Origin: Mycetocola lacteus
GTDB taxonomy: Bacteria > Actinomycetota > Actinomycetes > Actinomycetales > Microbacteriaceae
DNA length: 64,000 nt
NCBI RefSeq assembly: GCF_003667575.1
Contig: NZ_RCUY01000014.1
Coordinates: forward strand, 62,001-126,000
Reading direction: 5' to 3'
Shown: positions 1-9,061 of the stretch, one piece after another
Layout: the number at the start of each line of letters is the position of its first letter
Position numbering within the stretch: position 1 is the stretch's first letter
The notes under the pieces: generated by a model
The model's database searches: none
The model's input: only the letters and a program-made list of their open reading frames with translations
What the model was told of the DNA's origin: nothing
Translations under genes and position numbers: made by a program

Positions 1-2
1 GC

Positions 3-1394
3 CTGTGGCTGCGCGCGGTGGCCACGTTTGCGCTGTTTGTGGCGTTGGCGGGAGACGGACTGCGTAACCTCCTCGGATTTCCCGGGTACCTCGCGGTGGC
101 CTCGCTCACGCTGATCGCGTGTGTCTACTTCCTGATTCGGCTGCGTCCACGCCCGCTCACCGGCCCCTGGCCGCTCGCGCTGGCCGGATACATTCTGTTT
201 GCGGTACTCTCGCTGATCTGGTCGGCCTATCCCGGCGGATCCGCGATCACCCTGCTGGGTATGCTCGCGTGCACCGCGACCGCGCTGATGCTCGCGCTGG
301 TCCTGACCTGGAACGAAATCATCGGGGCGCTCACCCGCGCGGTGCAGGCGGTCCTGGCCCTCTCGATCGTGTTTGAGCTGGTGGTCGCGCTGATCATCCG
401 GCACCCGGTCCTCCCATTCTGGGTGGAGTACGGGCATAAGCCGCCGCTGCTGGCGTACTGGTCGCGTAACGTTCTGTTTACCGGCGACCGCATCCAGGGC
501 ATCCTGGGCAATGCCAACCTGCTGGCCTTTGTCGCGCTGCTCGGTATCATCCTGCTGGGTCTGCGTCTGCTGGCCTACCCCCGGCTCTCCCCCGCTGCCC
601 GCGCTCGGGAACCCCGTCGCTGGGTCACCGGCACCTGGTTTGCCCTGGCCGTCCTGCTATTTGCGCTGACCCGCTCCTCGACCCTGGTGCTTGCACTGGC
701 CGCGGTCATCGTGGTGGGGGCCGCCGCGCTCTGGGTGCGCGCGGGTGCACCGGGGAAACAGTTTGGTCGCTCGCTCGTGGTGGGCGGGGTGTTTGCGGTG
801 GGCGGCATCGCCTTCTGGCTGCTGCGGGATCGTGTGTTCTCGCTGCTGGGCAAGAGCTCGGATCTGACCGGCCGCGCCGAGATCTGGACCACCGTGATCA
901 GGCAGGCCGAGAAGAGCCCGATTGTGGGTAACGGGTTCGCCAGCCCCTGGATCCCCTGGGTGGAACCCTTCAACCACCTGGTGGTGCGTAACCGCGTCCT
1001 GCAGTTACAGGCGCACAACACCTGGCTCGACGTCTGGATGCAGCTGGGCATTATCGGTGTCATCCTGCTGGCGCTGGCCCTGACCTCGGCACTGTGGCGT
1101 GCCTGGTTCACCGCCATTGACCGCCCCCGCGTCGACCAGAATGATACCCGTCCCTTCTCCCCCTATGCGCTGGTCCCGCTGCTGATCCTGGTCACCCTGC
1201 TGGTCCAGTCGATCGCCGAGAGCCGGCCGCTGGTGGAATCCGGCTGGGTCCTGATCTGCCTGTTTGCACTCACCGGTGTACGCCGGCCGCTGATGGACGC
1301 CGGCACCGAGCTCGCCCCCGATGCGAATCCTCAGCCGCGCTATGACCGCCCCGAGGTTCCCCCGCCCGGCGATACCCGAACGGCGCACGCATGA
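3..1394 (+). CDS. O-antigen ligase/polymerase-family membrane protein, 5' partial
   Basis: This is a polytopic membrane protein with about ten hydrophobic segments and a large loop around residues 280-345, the layout of the Wzy/WaaL (O-antigen polymerase/ligase) family. Such proteins polymerise or transfer lipid-linked glycans on the outer face of the membrane. The reading frame is open to the left edge. The first in-window start, a GTG at base 18, has no ribosome binding site and would leave no N-terminal tail before the first helix, unlike the next gene, so the true start is probably outside the window. The stop overlaps the next gene's ATG by four bases, so the two are translationally coupled. 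Substrate unknown. Confidence 0.8.
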   Translation: MWLRAVATFALFVALAGDGLRNLLGFPGYLAVASLTLIACVYFLIRLRPRPLTGPWPLALAGYILFAVLSLIWSAYPGGSAITLLGMLACTATALMLALVLTWNEIIGALTRAVQAVLALSIVFELVVALIIRHPVLPFWVEYGHKPPLLAYWSRNVLFTGDRIQGILGNANLLAFVALLGIILLGLRLLAYPRLSPAARAREPRRWVTGTWFALAVLLFALTRSSTLVLALAAVIVVGAAALWVRAGAPGKQFGRSLVVGGVFAVGGIAFWLLRDRVFSLLGKSSDLTGRAEIWTTVIRQAEKSPIVGNGFASPWIPWVEPFNHLVVRNRVLQLQAHNTWLDVWMQLGIIGVILLALALTSALWRAWFTAIDRPRVDQNDTRPFSPYALVPLLILVTLLVQSIAESRPLVESGWVLICLFALTGVRRPLMDAGTELAPDANPQPRYDRPEVPPPGDTRTAHA

Positions 1395-2707
1395 GCCGTC
1401 CGGATCCCATCGGTGCCACGCCGATCCGGCAGCTGCGGGAGGTCCTCACCGGCGCCCCCGGGGTACAGGCCCTCGCGGTCACCATCATCGGCTGGTCGTT
1501 CTGTGTGCCCTTCACCCAGTCGCTGCTGGGCTGGGCCGGAGTAGCCGCGGGCCTGGCCACGCTGTGTTTCCTGGCCGCCCTGATGCTGATCGGCCGGCGC
1601 GAATACATCGAGTGGGGCGGGGTCATCCCGCTCACCGTGCTGGCCTTTGTCGGCTGGTGCACGATCTCGGTCATCTGGGCCACGTCCCCGGCGAACTCGC
1701 TGGTGGGTGCCGCCTATCAGCTGGGCTTCGGGTTCCTGGCGGCCGCGGTCGCGCTCAGCCGCGACACGATTCAGGTGGTCCGGGCCGTAGGCACCGCGAT
1801 GCGCATCCTGCTCACGGCCTCGCTGATGCTGGAGATCTTCTCGGGCATCCTGCTGGACACCCCGGTGCCGTTCCTCAAGATCAGCGGAACCATCGCCTCG
1901 GGCGGCCCGATCCAGGGCATCTTTGGCTCGCGCAGCTTCCTGGCGTTTGCCACCATGATCGCGCTGATTTCGTTTGTGATCGAGTGGCGCACCCGCTCGG
2001 TCCCCAAGCCGCTGGCGGGTTTCTCGATCTCACTCGCGGTGATGTGTCTGCTGCTGAGCCGCTCGCCGGTCATGATTTTTGTGGCGATCGTCCTGGGCAT
2101 CGCCTCCGCCGCCCTGTATGGGATCCGGCAGGCCCCCGCCGCCCGACGGCCGGCGCTGCAATGGACCCTGCTGGTCCTCAGCGTCATCGTCGCAATTCTG
2201 GTGTACGTCAATCGGGTGCGGGTGCTCACCCTCCTCAACGTTAACGGCGAGTTCCAGACTCGGTACACGCTGTGGATTCAGGTGTGGCGGTTGATCCCGG
2301 TCAACCTGATGGAGGGATGGGGATGGACCGGCATGTGGCGCGCGTCCACAACCCCGTACAACACCATCAACTTCACGCTGCAGGGACGCCATACCTCGGC
2401 ATTGAATGCGTACCTGGACGTGGCCCTGCAGGTGGGAGTGGTGGGCATCTGCCTGTTTGCGATCCTGTGCATCACCGCGTTTATTCGCTCCTGGCTGCTC
2501 GCCAGTAACCGCCGCACGGTGACCTACACCTGGCCCGCGCTGATCATGGTGGCCCTGGCCGGAACCTCGGTGGCCGAGAGCTTTGTCCTCACCTCGGGTG
2601 GCTGGGTCATGCTGGTGATCTGCGCGATCCTGGCGTCACGCTCAACCTCCTGGTTAGCGCGCTTCCGGGAGACACGAAAAGCTCTGCCCCCGGTTCCGCG
2701 GGAATAG
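1391..2707 (+). CDS. O-antigen ligase/polymerase-family membrane protein
   Basis: This 438-residue polytopic membrane protein has the same layout as the gene before it, with about ten to eleven hydrophobic segments and a periplasm-like loop near residues 290-340 that contains a W-G-W-T-G-M stretch. The Wzy/WaaL family assignment rests on topology and on G-N/G-S-R motifs before the central helices (here near residue 180). The ATG lies inside the stop of the upstream gene, so both are in one operon. Two such proteins in tandem could be a polymerase plus a ligase, or a duplicated enzyme with two acceptors. The sequence alone does not decide. Confidence 0.8.
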   Translation: MSRPDPIGATPIRQLREVLTGAPGVQALAVTIIGWSFCVPFTQSLLGWAGVAAGLATLCFLAALMLIGRREYIEWGGVIPLTVLAFVGWCTISVIWATSPANSLVGAAYQLGFGFLAAAVALSRDTIQVVRAVGTAMRILLTASLMLEIFSGILLDTPVPFLKISGTIASGGPIQGIFGSRSFLAFATMIALISFVIEWRTRSVPKPLAGFSISLAVMCLLLSRSPVMIFVAIVLGIASAALYGIRQAPAARRPALQWTLLVLSVIVAILVYVNRVRVLTLLNVNGEFQTRYTLWIQVWRLIPVNLMEGWGWTGMWRASTTPYNTINFTLQGRHTSALNAYLDVALQVGVVGICLFAILCITAFIRSWLLASNRRTVTYTWPALIMVALAGTSVAESFVLTSGGWVMLVICAILASRSTSWLARFRETRKALPPVPRE

Positions 2708-2731
2708 TCGTCTACCGGACGCTTCGCCAGC

Positions 2732-3727
2732 CTAGGCAGGCTGAAGCAGGTCGCGGAGGATCTCCAACCGCCCCTGGGAGGTATAGCGTTCATAGTCGCC
2801 CGTGCGCGCGCGCCGCAGAACCGGCACCACACGCCTGAGACGGTTGGTGGGCAGCTCGGCCCGGAAGCGTTCGATCGCGAGTTTGCCCCGGGCAGCGCTC
2901 AGGACCTCGGCGGAAACGGGGGACGGCAGGGAGGACAGCGCCATCACCAGCTGCTCGGTTCGGCGCGCCAGGGTGCGGTTGCGCTCGCCTCGGGGAGCCA
3001 ACACGCGGTTGATCTTGTTACGGAGACCGGGCTTGCGCATGCCGATCTGGTTGGCATCATGCTGCCGGTAGTCAATCAGGGGATCATCCAGGTAGGCAAC
3101 CGCGTTATCGGCAGCAGCGATAACCGCCAACCACTCATCATGAATCCACGGATCGGGGATCGGCTCGGCTCGGTCAAACAGGTCCCGACGGAACGTCACG
3201 GTTGCCCCGGTGGCCAGGTTGCGTTTCAGGAACGCATCAAAGGCATGGCCCGACTCGATGGCCGAACGTTCGGCGGCACCAAACTCTAGTGCCTCAAACA
3301 GGGTGTAGCCGAGGGGATGGCCCAGGGTGTCCACCATGCGTGCATTGGTGAAGAGGAGGTGGGTGTTGGGACGCCGTTCAAAGACGTCGAGTGCACGCTC
3401 TACCCGGTTCGGGCTCCACCGATCATCTTGATCGCACAGCGCGACCAGGGCACCCCGGGTATTCCGGATCGCCGCACCGAAGTTTTCACGGACCCCGAGG
3501 GCGGGGCGATGTTCGCGCACCACCATCGGTATCTGATCCCCCACCACCGCACGTGCCAAATCCACGGTGCCGTCTCGGGAATCGTCATCGGCCAGCACAA
3601 TCTCGATCGGACGGACACTCTGATCGAGAATACTGCGCAGCTGTTCCTCGAGATAGCGCGCGCCATTATGGGTCGCCAGTGCTACCGAAACCCCGGGTAC
3701 AGCGGGGGTATCACCGACGCTAGGCAC
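2732..3727 (-). CDS. Family 2 glycosyltransferase
   Basis: This is a GT-A fold glycosyltransferase of about 331 residues. The nucleotide-binding start reads V-A-L-A-T-H-N-G and is followed by a D-D-D-S-R-D-G-T motif. A C-D-Q-D-D motif then supplies the metal-binding DxD. There are no membrane segments, so it should act on the cytoplasmic face. The chosen GTG overlaps the last bases of the upstream galE-like gene on the same strand, which suggests coupling. A longer reading from base 3805 is possible but would add a proline-rich tail inside galE. The donor sugar cannot be read from sequence; a rhamnosyl or galactosyl donor would fit the locus. Confidence 0.85.
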   Translation of the reverse strand: MPSVGDTPAVPGVSVALATHNGARYLEEQLRSILDQSVRPIEIVLADDDSRDGTVDLARAVVGDQIPMVVREHRPALGVRENFGAAIRNTRGALVALCDQDDRWSPNRVERALDVFERRPNTHLLFTNARMVDTLGHPLGYTLFEALEFGAAERSAIESGHAFDAFLKRNLATGATVTFRRDLFDRAEPIPDPWIHDEWLAVIAAADNAVAYLDDPLIDYRQHDANQIGMRKPGLRNKINRVLAPRGERNRTLARRTEQLVMALSSLPSPVSAEVLSAARGKLAIERFRAELPTNRLRRVVPVLRRARTGDYERYTSQGRLEILRDLLQPA

Positions 3728-4697
3728 CGGTATTGGCCCGGTGCGCGCTCCAGGCAGATTCGATGATCTCGGCGGTACCGCGGCGGGCTCGCCAGCCCAG
3801 TTCACGCTCGATCTTCTCCGCCGACGCCACCACGATAGCCGGATCCCCGGCCCGACGGTCCCTGATCTCGGGCCGAATATCCAAACCGGTCACCTCACGC
3901 ACCAGGTTGACGATTTCCAGCACGCTGGTGCCCACACCGGTGCCCACGTTGAACGCGTCGTGCCAGCCGTCTGCGCGCTCACCCAGGTTGTCCAGGGTGG
4001 CTAGGTGGGCATCGGCTAGGTCACTCACATGCACGTAGTCGCGCACACAGGAGCCGTCGGGGGTGTCGTAGTCTCCGCCGAAGACCAGCGGGGATTCACC
4101 GGCATCGATGCGTTCAAACACCATCGGAACCAGGTTGAGGACCGCACGGTCCCCGAGTCGAGCCGATGCGGCACCGGCAACGTTGAAGTATCGCAGGCTC
4201 ACGCCGCGCAACCCCCAGGCCGCACCAGCGGCCGCAACCAGGCGCTCCCCCATCAGTTTTGTTTCCCCGTAGGGGTTCACCGGGACCGTGCCATCGCTTT
4301 CCAGGATGGATGCGCCCTCGGTTGTACCGTAGACCGAGGCGGAAGAGGAAAATACCAGGCGGCGTACGTCGGCCTCCTGCATGGCAAGCAGCACGTTCGC
4401 CAGCGAGCCGATGTTCTGCTGGTAGTACCAGGCGGGTCGCTGCACCGATTCGAATACCTGCTTACGCGCGGCGAAGTGGATCACCGAGTCGATCCCCTTG
4501 GCACGCATGAGCTCGGTCAGCGGTGCCACGACCGAAAGATCGGCGAGATCCATCTGATGAATCTCGACGCCGTCCACCCGATGCGCCAGCCCGGTCACCA
4601 GATCATCAACAATCACGACCTCATCGCCGCGGTTTCGCAGCAGCTCAACAACGTGGGCACCGATGAAGCCGGCTCCGCCGGTCACGAGAGTTCGCAT
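3720..4697 (-). CDS. galE: UDP-glucose 4-epimerase-like NAD-dependent sugar epimerase
   Basis: This short-chain dehydrogenase/epimerase of about 325 residues should interconvert UDP-glucose and UDP-galactose, supplying galactose to the surface glycan. The NAD-binding motif T-G-G-A-G-F-I-G begins at residue 5. The catalytic S-S-S-A-S-V-Y-G stretch is followed by Y-G-E-T-K, which carries the Tyr and Lys of the family. I chose the ATG at 4697 because the Rossmann motif follows it directly; the in-frame extension to 4757 has no family counterpart. It is co-transcribed with the glycosyltransferase downstream. Other UDP-hexose specificities are possible. Confidence 0.88.
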   Translation of the reverse strand: MRTLVTGGAGFIGAHVVELLRNRGDEVVIVDDLVTGLAHRVDGVEIHQMDLADLSVVAPLTELMRAKGIDSVIHFAARKQVFESVQRPAWYYQQNIGSLANVLLAMQEADVRRLVFSSSASVYGTTEGASILESDGTVPVNPYGETKLMGERLVAAAGAAWGLRGVSLRYFNVAGAASARLGDRAVLNLVPMVFERIDAGESPLVFGGDYDTPDGSCVRDYVHVSDLADAHLATLDNLGERADGWHDAFNVGTGVGTSVLEIVNLVREVTGLDIRPEIRDRRAGDPAIVVASAEKIERELGWRARRGTAEIIESAWSAHRANTGA

Positions 4698-4786
4698 GCT
4701 GTGCAGCTTATCAAAGAGCGCGTTGAAGAACCTGCGAACGCCCGTCAATGCACACATCCCGCCGAGGTGAGGATCCGCTCCCCTGA

Positions 4787-4792
4787 TAGCAT
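4787..4792 (+). promoter_or_regulatory. -10 element for a leaderless start
   Basis: TAGCAT lies six bases before a GTG at 4799. Transcription would then begin at or next to the start codon. No Shine-Dalgarno sequence is well placed for this gene. Confidence 0.5.
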
Positions 4793-4798
4793 GTGGGA

Positions 4799-5692
4799 GT
4801 GAACCTCGATATCATGCTCCCGTTTTACGGCCGATTTGATCACCTGGTTGAGGCGGTAGAGAGCGTTCGAGCGCAGACCGATCCGAACTGGCGTCTGGTC
4901 ATTATCGATGACCAGTATCCCGATCCGGCACCGGGAGAATGGGCGGCGGCCCGAGCGGCCGAGGATCCGCGGATTGAATACCGCCGGAACGAAAAAAACC
5001 TGCGCATTAGCGGAAACTTTAACGAGAGTATCCGTCTGATGGAATCCGAGCACGCCATCATCATGGGCTGCGATGATGTCCTCCTGCCCGGCTATGTCGC
5101 CCACGTTCGCGCGCTGACCCAGGCATATCCGGATGTTTCCATCATCCAGCCCGGAGTCAGCATTATTGATGGCGAGGGTGAGCCCTCCTCGCCCCTGGCA
5201 GATCGGATCAAGTATCGGCTACGACCGGCCGGTACCGGAACCCGCGTCGCCGCGGGCGAGGAGCTGGTTACCGGACTGTTGCGCGGAAACTGGCTGTACT
5301 TCCCCTCCCTGGTCTGGCGTGTGGAAGAACTCAAGAAGCGGTCCTTCCGCACCGATTATGAGGTCGTGGAGGACCTGGTCATGGTGTTGGAAATCATCGA
5401 GGATGGCGGAACCCTCCTGATTGATGAGGACCCGGTGGTCTTCCACTATCGTCGTCACGCCACCTCGGTGTCCTCCAAGCGTGGACCGGACGGGAAGAAG
5501 TTCATCGAGGAACGCGAACTCTTCCACGATGCGGCCGAGCGCGCCCGCGCGCTGGGCTGGCACAAGGCCCGGCGCACCGCACAGATCCGATTTACCTCAC
5601 GTGCTAATGCCCTCACCGAACTCCCCAGCGCCATTCGAGTGGGCTCGGGCGACGCCATACGCTCACTACTGCGGCACGCACTGGGCAGCTAA
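4799..5692 (+). CDS. Family 2 glycosyltransferase
   Basis: This cytoplasmic GT2 enzyme of about 297 residues has the N-terminal strand I-M-L-P-F-Y-G and an I-I-D-D-Q-Y motif. The metal-site region reads M-G-C-D-D-V, and there is a later W-R-V-E-E stretch. It should add a sugar to a lipid-linked precursor in the surrounding glycan locus. A GTG six bases upstream (4793) is an alternative start, but the -10-like hexamer fits the second GTG as a leaderless start. The gene stands alone on the plus strand between minus-strand genes and ends at a strong bidirectional terminator. Sugar specificity is unknown. Confidence 0.85.
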   Translation: MNLDIMLPFYGRFDHLVEAVESVRAQTDPNWRLVIIDDQYPDPAPGEWAAARAAEDPRIEYRRNEKNLRISGNFNESIRLMESEHAIIMGCDDVLLPGYVAHVRALTQAYPDVSIIQPGVSIIDGEGEPSSPLADRIKYRLRPAGTGTRVAAGEELVTGLLRGNWLYFPSLVWRVEELKKRSFRTDYEVVEDLVMVLEIIEDGGTLLIDEDPVVFHYRRHATSVSSKRGPDGKKFIEERELFHDAAERARALGWHKARRTAQIRFTSRANALTELPSAIRVGSGDAIRSLLRHALGS

Positions 5693-5703
5693 CCAACTCA
5701 CCT

Positions 5704-5753
5704 CACACCTGTGCCCTCCCCTCCGAGAGATCGGACGGGAGGGCACAGGTGTG
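5704..5753. terminator. Bidirectional terminator hairpin
   Basis: Two perfectly complementary 17-base arms flank a 16-base loop between convergent genes. It can end both the GT2 gene on the left and the flippase-like gene on the right. Confidence 0.8.
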
Positions 5754-5759
5754 TGTGCG

Positions 5760-6992
5760 CTACGACCGGCGAAGCGCGAGGAAGTGCACAACGAGGCCCA
5801 GCGCGGGCCCCGCAGCCAGCGCAATCAGCGCACGCTGCTCGATCGGTCCGGGCAACAGCAGAAGCAGAATACTGACCACCGCGGCCACGGCCCATCCGGC
5901 CACGAAACCGCTGTGACGGTTGAGCGCCACGGTGGCGGCACCACTCACGCAGAGCGCCCCGGTCAACCCTGCCGTGGCGACCATCGCCGCCACCAGCCAC
6001 GGGTTCGGGTTGTACTGCCCGTTCGTCACCCAGTCGATAAACCAGGGGGCGATCCAGGCGGCGAGCCCGCTGAGCACCAGGGCACCGGCAATCACCGCGG
6101 CCATGAGGCGAGCCGCCGATGCCGCAACACGCTCGGGGGCCTTGCCAAAGTGCACAATCATAAAGTTCTGAAGCGCCAGCATCGGAATCACGATCGGCGC
6201 TCGTACGATCGTGAACACAAAGATCACGGTGGCCGCCGCCGCGCCGGAACCACCAAACACTGCCAGGAATAGCGGATAGCCGCTGATCAGCGCCGCGGTC
6301 GAGGCGGCACCGCCCACGGTGCGCAGGATGTTCCAGGTGATCTGCCGTGCCGAACTCCCCAGTCGAGTGGTTCCAAACTCGGTGTCGCGACCGAGCGCCG
6401 CAAGGAGCAACACCGTCAGCACCACGGGGACGATAATGGCCGCGCGCAGGGCGTTCTCCATACTCGCCACGGCAACCACGGCGACCGCCAGCAGGATGAG
6501 CCGCAGCAGCGGGTCGGCGATGATACCGACGGTCACCAGAGACCAGCGCTCCCGACCGTAGAGATTGCCATTAATTGCCGAAAACAACACGTAGGCTCCG
6601 CCACCGATCGCGATCAGCAGCACCGCAATCGGCCAGTCAGTGCTGAACACGCCGGGGCCCCAGGCAAGCCCGCTGACGCCCAGGATCAGGGCGATCACCA
6701 GCGCCGCGCTCAGCGCGAATCCCCGCGCGCTCACTCCGCTCGATGCCAACAGCGGGCTCCGTTGGGCCTCTGCCACCGCACGCGAATACTCCTGCTGCAC
6801 GCCGGCAATGGCACCGACAACCAGGAAGAACGCCGACCAGAAGGCCATAAACTCGGTGTATTCGGGGGTCTTGCCGAGGATGCGCCCCATCCCGAATTGG
6901 ATTACAAACCCCAGCACACCGGCAACGGCCGTGGCCCCCAGTACGAGGGGAAGGCCCGAGCGTACGGGTGTGATTTCGGTTGCGTCACTCAC
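5760..6992 (-). CDS. Flippase-like polytopic membrane protein (Wzx/MATE-type)
   Basis: This 410-residue protein is almost wholly hydrophobic, with about twelve to fourteen helices arranged like the polysaccharide flippase (Wzx/MurJ/MATE) superfamily. It begins with a short polar tail and a glycine-rich first helix, and E-Y-S-R lies in the second helix pair, where Wzx proteins carry charged residues. A role in turning lipid-linked oligosaccharide across the membrane is inferred from fold and neighbours. The locus also encodes an ABC exporter, so this flippase may serve a second glycan or a side-branch precursor. No paired partner gene is adjacent on the same strand. Confidence 0.65.
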   Translation of the reverse strand: MSDATEITPVRSGLPLVLGATAVAGVLGFVIQFGMGRILGKTPEYTEFMAFWSAFFLVVGAIAGVQQEYSRAVAEAQRSPLLASSGVSARGFALSAALVIALILGVSGLAWGPGVFSTDWPIAVLLIAIGGGAYVLFSAINGNLYGRERWSLVTVGIIADPLLRLILLAVAVVAVASMENALRAAIIVPVVLTVLLLAALGRDTEFGTTRLGSSARQITWNILRTVGGAASTAALISGYPLFLAVFGGSGAAAATVIFVFTIVRAPIVIPMLALQNFMIVHFGKAPERVAASAARLMAAVIAGALVLSGLAAWIAPWFIDWVTNGQYNPNPWLVAAMVATAGLTGALCVSGAATVALNRHSGFVAGWAVAAVVSILLLLLPGPIEQRALIALAAGPALGLVVHFLALRRS

Positions 6993-7086
6993 GCCGGACC
7001 CCTACCTGTATAAAACTGAAACAGCACGTGCTCCAGACTACCCGGCTTCACGGATCTATCTCCCAGGCCGACAGGGCTTTACCGGT

Positions 7087-7092
7087 TACCAT
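7087..7092 (+). promoter_or_regulatory. -10 element for a leaderless start
   Basis: TACCAT is followed five bases later by the GTG start at 7098. The GGAG between them is too close to the start to work as a ribosome binding site. Confidence 0.45.
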
Positions 7093-7097
7093 GGAGC

Positions 7098-8600
7098 GTG
7101 CCCATTCAACATTCATTCCCCGACGACCCCACCGACGTGGACGGCGCCGCAACACCCGCGGGTGCGCAGGACGGCGTTGCCACCGCCGTACAGGCCCGGC
7201 CCGCGGACACCGCGTCCACGCCGCCGAGACGGCCGCGGACGCCATCCACCGGCAAGAAACTGACGTTTGAGCGATGGGCCCGGCTGTTGTGGGCACCGGT
7301 CATCCTGGTGCTTGCCGGTTTCGGTATGTCCTTTGTCGTGACCGCCAACCACAGCCATGCGCTCTCCCCCATCGACGAGTGGGTGTACGTCGACTACCTG
7401 TACAAGCTGCCCCATCAGGGCATTCTGCAGCAGGGCGAGATCATCGGCCATGAGGCACTGGATGCGATGGCCTGCGATGGGGTGAAGCCCTATGGGCCGA
7501 TGGGACCGGCATGCCGCGGCGACTACTCCGATCTGAGCAAGTTCCCGTTCGCCGCCCGAACATCGGCCGATCCCTACACTCCGGTGTACTTCGCGATTAC
7601 CCGAGTCGTTGGTGACACGATCCACGCGGTGACCGGTGCCCATGAGCTCACCTCCTGGCGCGCCACCGGGTCACTGTGGCTCGCCCTGACCCTGGTCCTG
7701 ATGTACTGGCTGATGCGGATCTGGCGTGTCCCCAAGACCGTCGCCGTCGTTCTGGGCCTGGCGTTTATCGGTTCGCCGTACGCATGGTGGACCTTCACCT
7801 ATGTCAGTACCGACGCGCCCACCATGGCACTGGGCACGGCCCTGCTGGTTGCCGCCACCTACTACGTGCGTGGCCGTGGTTCGGGCTGGTGGGTGGTAGG
7901 CCTCTCGGCATTCGCTCTGTCGATCAAGGTGACTAACATCCTGGCGGTCTGTCTGATCGCGCTGTACCTGGGTATCGTCTGGCTCGACGAGTTCATTGCC
8001 AAGCGCCGGCGGGGGATCGAACCACCCGCGCGTCGCGGCTGGTTCAATCCGCTCACCCTGGCGCTCACCTCGATCGTCGCAGCCGGAGTCGTCGAGGTTG
8101 CCTGGCTGGTATTCCGCCATCTGGTGTCCGTGGGCGACAGCGCCAACCAGGCAATTTCGGTCCCGCTCACCGGACAGGAGCTCCTGCTCCAAACCACCAC
8201 GTTCCTGTCGGGCACGATCACATCGAACGTCAATATTTCGGGCAGCACAAACTTCGCCTATGCGATTCCCACCTTTGCCGTGCTTCCGCTCAGCTGGCTC
8301 TGCATCGCCGGTGTGATTGGTGCCTTCTGGGCGCTACGCAAAACCAACCCGGCTCGCCACATGATCATCGCGGTCACGATCTCGGCCGTGCTGTTTGCTC
8401 CGATGCTGGCAATCGTGATCACCCTGGCGACCGGTGCGTACTTCCCGCTGCCCCCGCGTTACGGATCCCCAATGCTGGCGGCCTTCCTGATGCTGGCCGG
8501 TATGCAGATTCGCAACCGATGGGCCACAATCCTGATCGGGACGTACGCGGTTGTGCTCTACGTTGTGGTGTTGGCTGCGGCGCCGGTGCTCGCACGCTAA
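7098..8600 (+). CDS. Polytopic membrane protein, GT-C-like, paralogue 1
   Basis: This 500-residue membrane protein has a proline- and alanine-rich cytoplasmic tail of about 55 residues and then ten or more helices. The loop after the first helix reads L-S-P-I-D-E-W-V-Y-V-D-Y-L, and an acidic pair in this place is typical of GT-C glycosyltransferases, which use polyprenyl-phosphate sugars outside the membrane. The loop also contains Y-T-P-V-Y-F-A-I-T-R-V. Both motifs recur in a protein on the other strand about 5 kb downstream, so the two are paralogues. Glycosyl transfer is inferred; I know no characterised member. Confidence 0.7.
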   Translation: MPIQHSFPDDPTDVDGAATPAGAQDGVATAVQARPADTASTPPRRPRTPSTGKKLTFERWARLLWAPVILVLAGFGMSFVVTANHSHALSPIDEWVYVDYLYKLPHQGILQQGEIIGHEALDAMACDGVKPYGPMGPACRGDYSDLSKFPFAARTSADPYTPVYFAITRVVGDTIHAVTGAHELTSWRATGSLWLALTLVLMYWLMRIWRVPKTVAVVLGLAFIGSPYAWWTFTYVSTDAPTMALGTALLVAATYYVRGRGSGWWVVGLSAFALSIKVTNILAVCLIALYLGIVWLDEFIAKRRRGIEPPARRGWFNPLTLALTSIVAAGVVEVAWLVFRHLVSVGDSANQAISVPLTGQELLLQTTTFLSGTITSNVNISGSTNFAYAIPTFAVLPLSWLCIAGVIGAFWALRKTNPARHMIIAVTISAVLFAPMLAIVITLATGAYFPLPPRYGSPMLAAFLMLAGMQIRNRWATILIGTYAVVLYVVVLAAAPVLAR

Positions 8601-8616
8601 CCGCTCCCCCACCAGG

Positions 8617-8668
8617 CAAACGGCCGGGGCCGGATGAATCATCTGATTCATCCGGCCCCGGCCGTTTG
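8617..8668. terminator. Bidirectional terminator with 25-base perfect arms
   Basis: Arms of 25 bases are perfectly complementary around a 2-base centre. It lies between the convergent GT-C-like gene and the DUF2304 gene. Confidence 0.85.
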
Positions 8669-8677
8669 TGCGAGGGG

Positions 8678-9043
8678 TTAGGGGCGGTCCTGCGGAGACT
8701 GCGCCGGGTCCTGCGCCTGAGAGATCGCGATGGCTCGAGCCAGCTCGGTGATCTGCGCCTCCTGCTGACGGTAACGACGTGACGCGGTTACCGAGCTCCC
8801 AATGAAAACCACGATCAGGCCGTAAAGCAGCAGATCGGTTCCGCGTCCGACACCCAGCAGGTTTGCCAGGGAGTTAATCAGGTCGGGGAACACCACGGCA
8901 AAAACGGCCGCGAGGATCAAAACGAGGGTGGTCAAACGACGAACGGCAAGGTGCCGAGCCCCGCGAGTGGGAATCACCAGGAAAAAACCGATGATGAGGA
9001 AAACCGCGATGAGCACTGCCTTAATAAAAAACTGATTGTCCAT
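8678..9043 (-). CDS. DUF2304 small membrane protein
   Basis: This 121-residue protein has three hydrophobic segments (about residues 7-25, 37-58 and 68-85) and then a charged helix of about 35 residues, likely a coiled coil on the cytoplasmic side. That is the DUF2304 pattern. In many bacteria DUF2304 proteins sit beside a GT2 enzyme of the dolichol-phosphate-mannose-synthase type, as here: the glycosyltransferase gene ends 18 bases upstream on the same strand. A membrane anchor or partner for that enzyme is the likely role, by context only. Confidence 0.8.
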   Translation of the reverse strand: MDNQFFIKAVLIAVFLIIGFFLVIPTRGARHLAVRRLTTLVLILAAVFAVVFPDLINSLANLLGVGRGTDLLLYGLIVVFIGSSVTASRRYRQQEAQITELARAIAISQAQDPAQSPQDRP

Positions 9044-9061
9044 TTCCGTGTACCGTTTCCC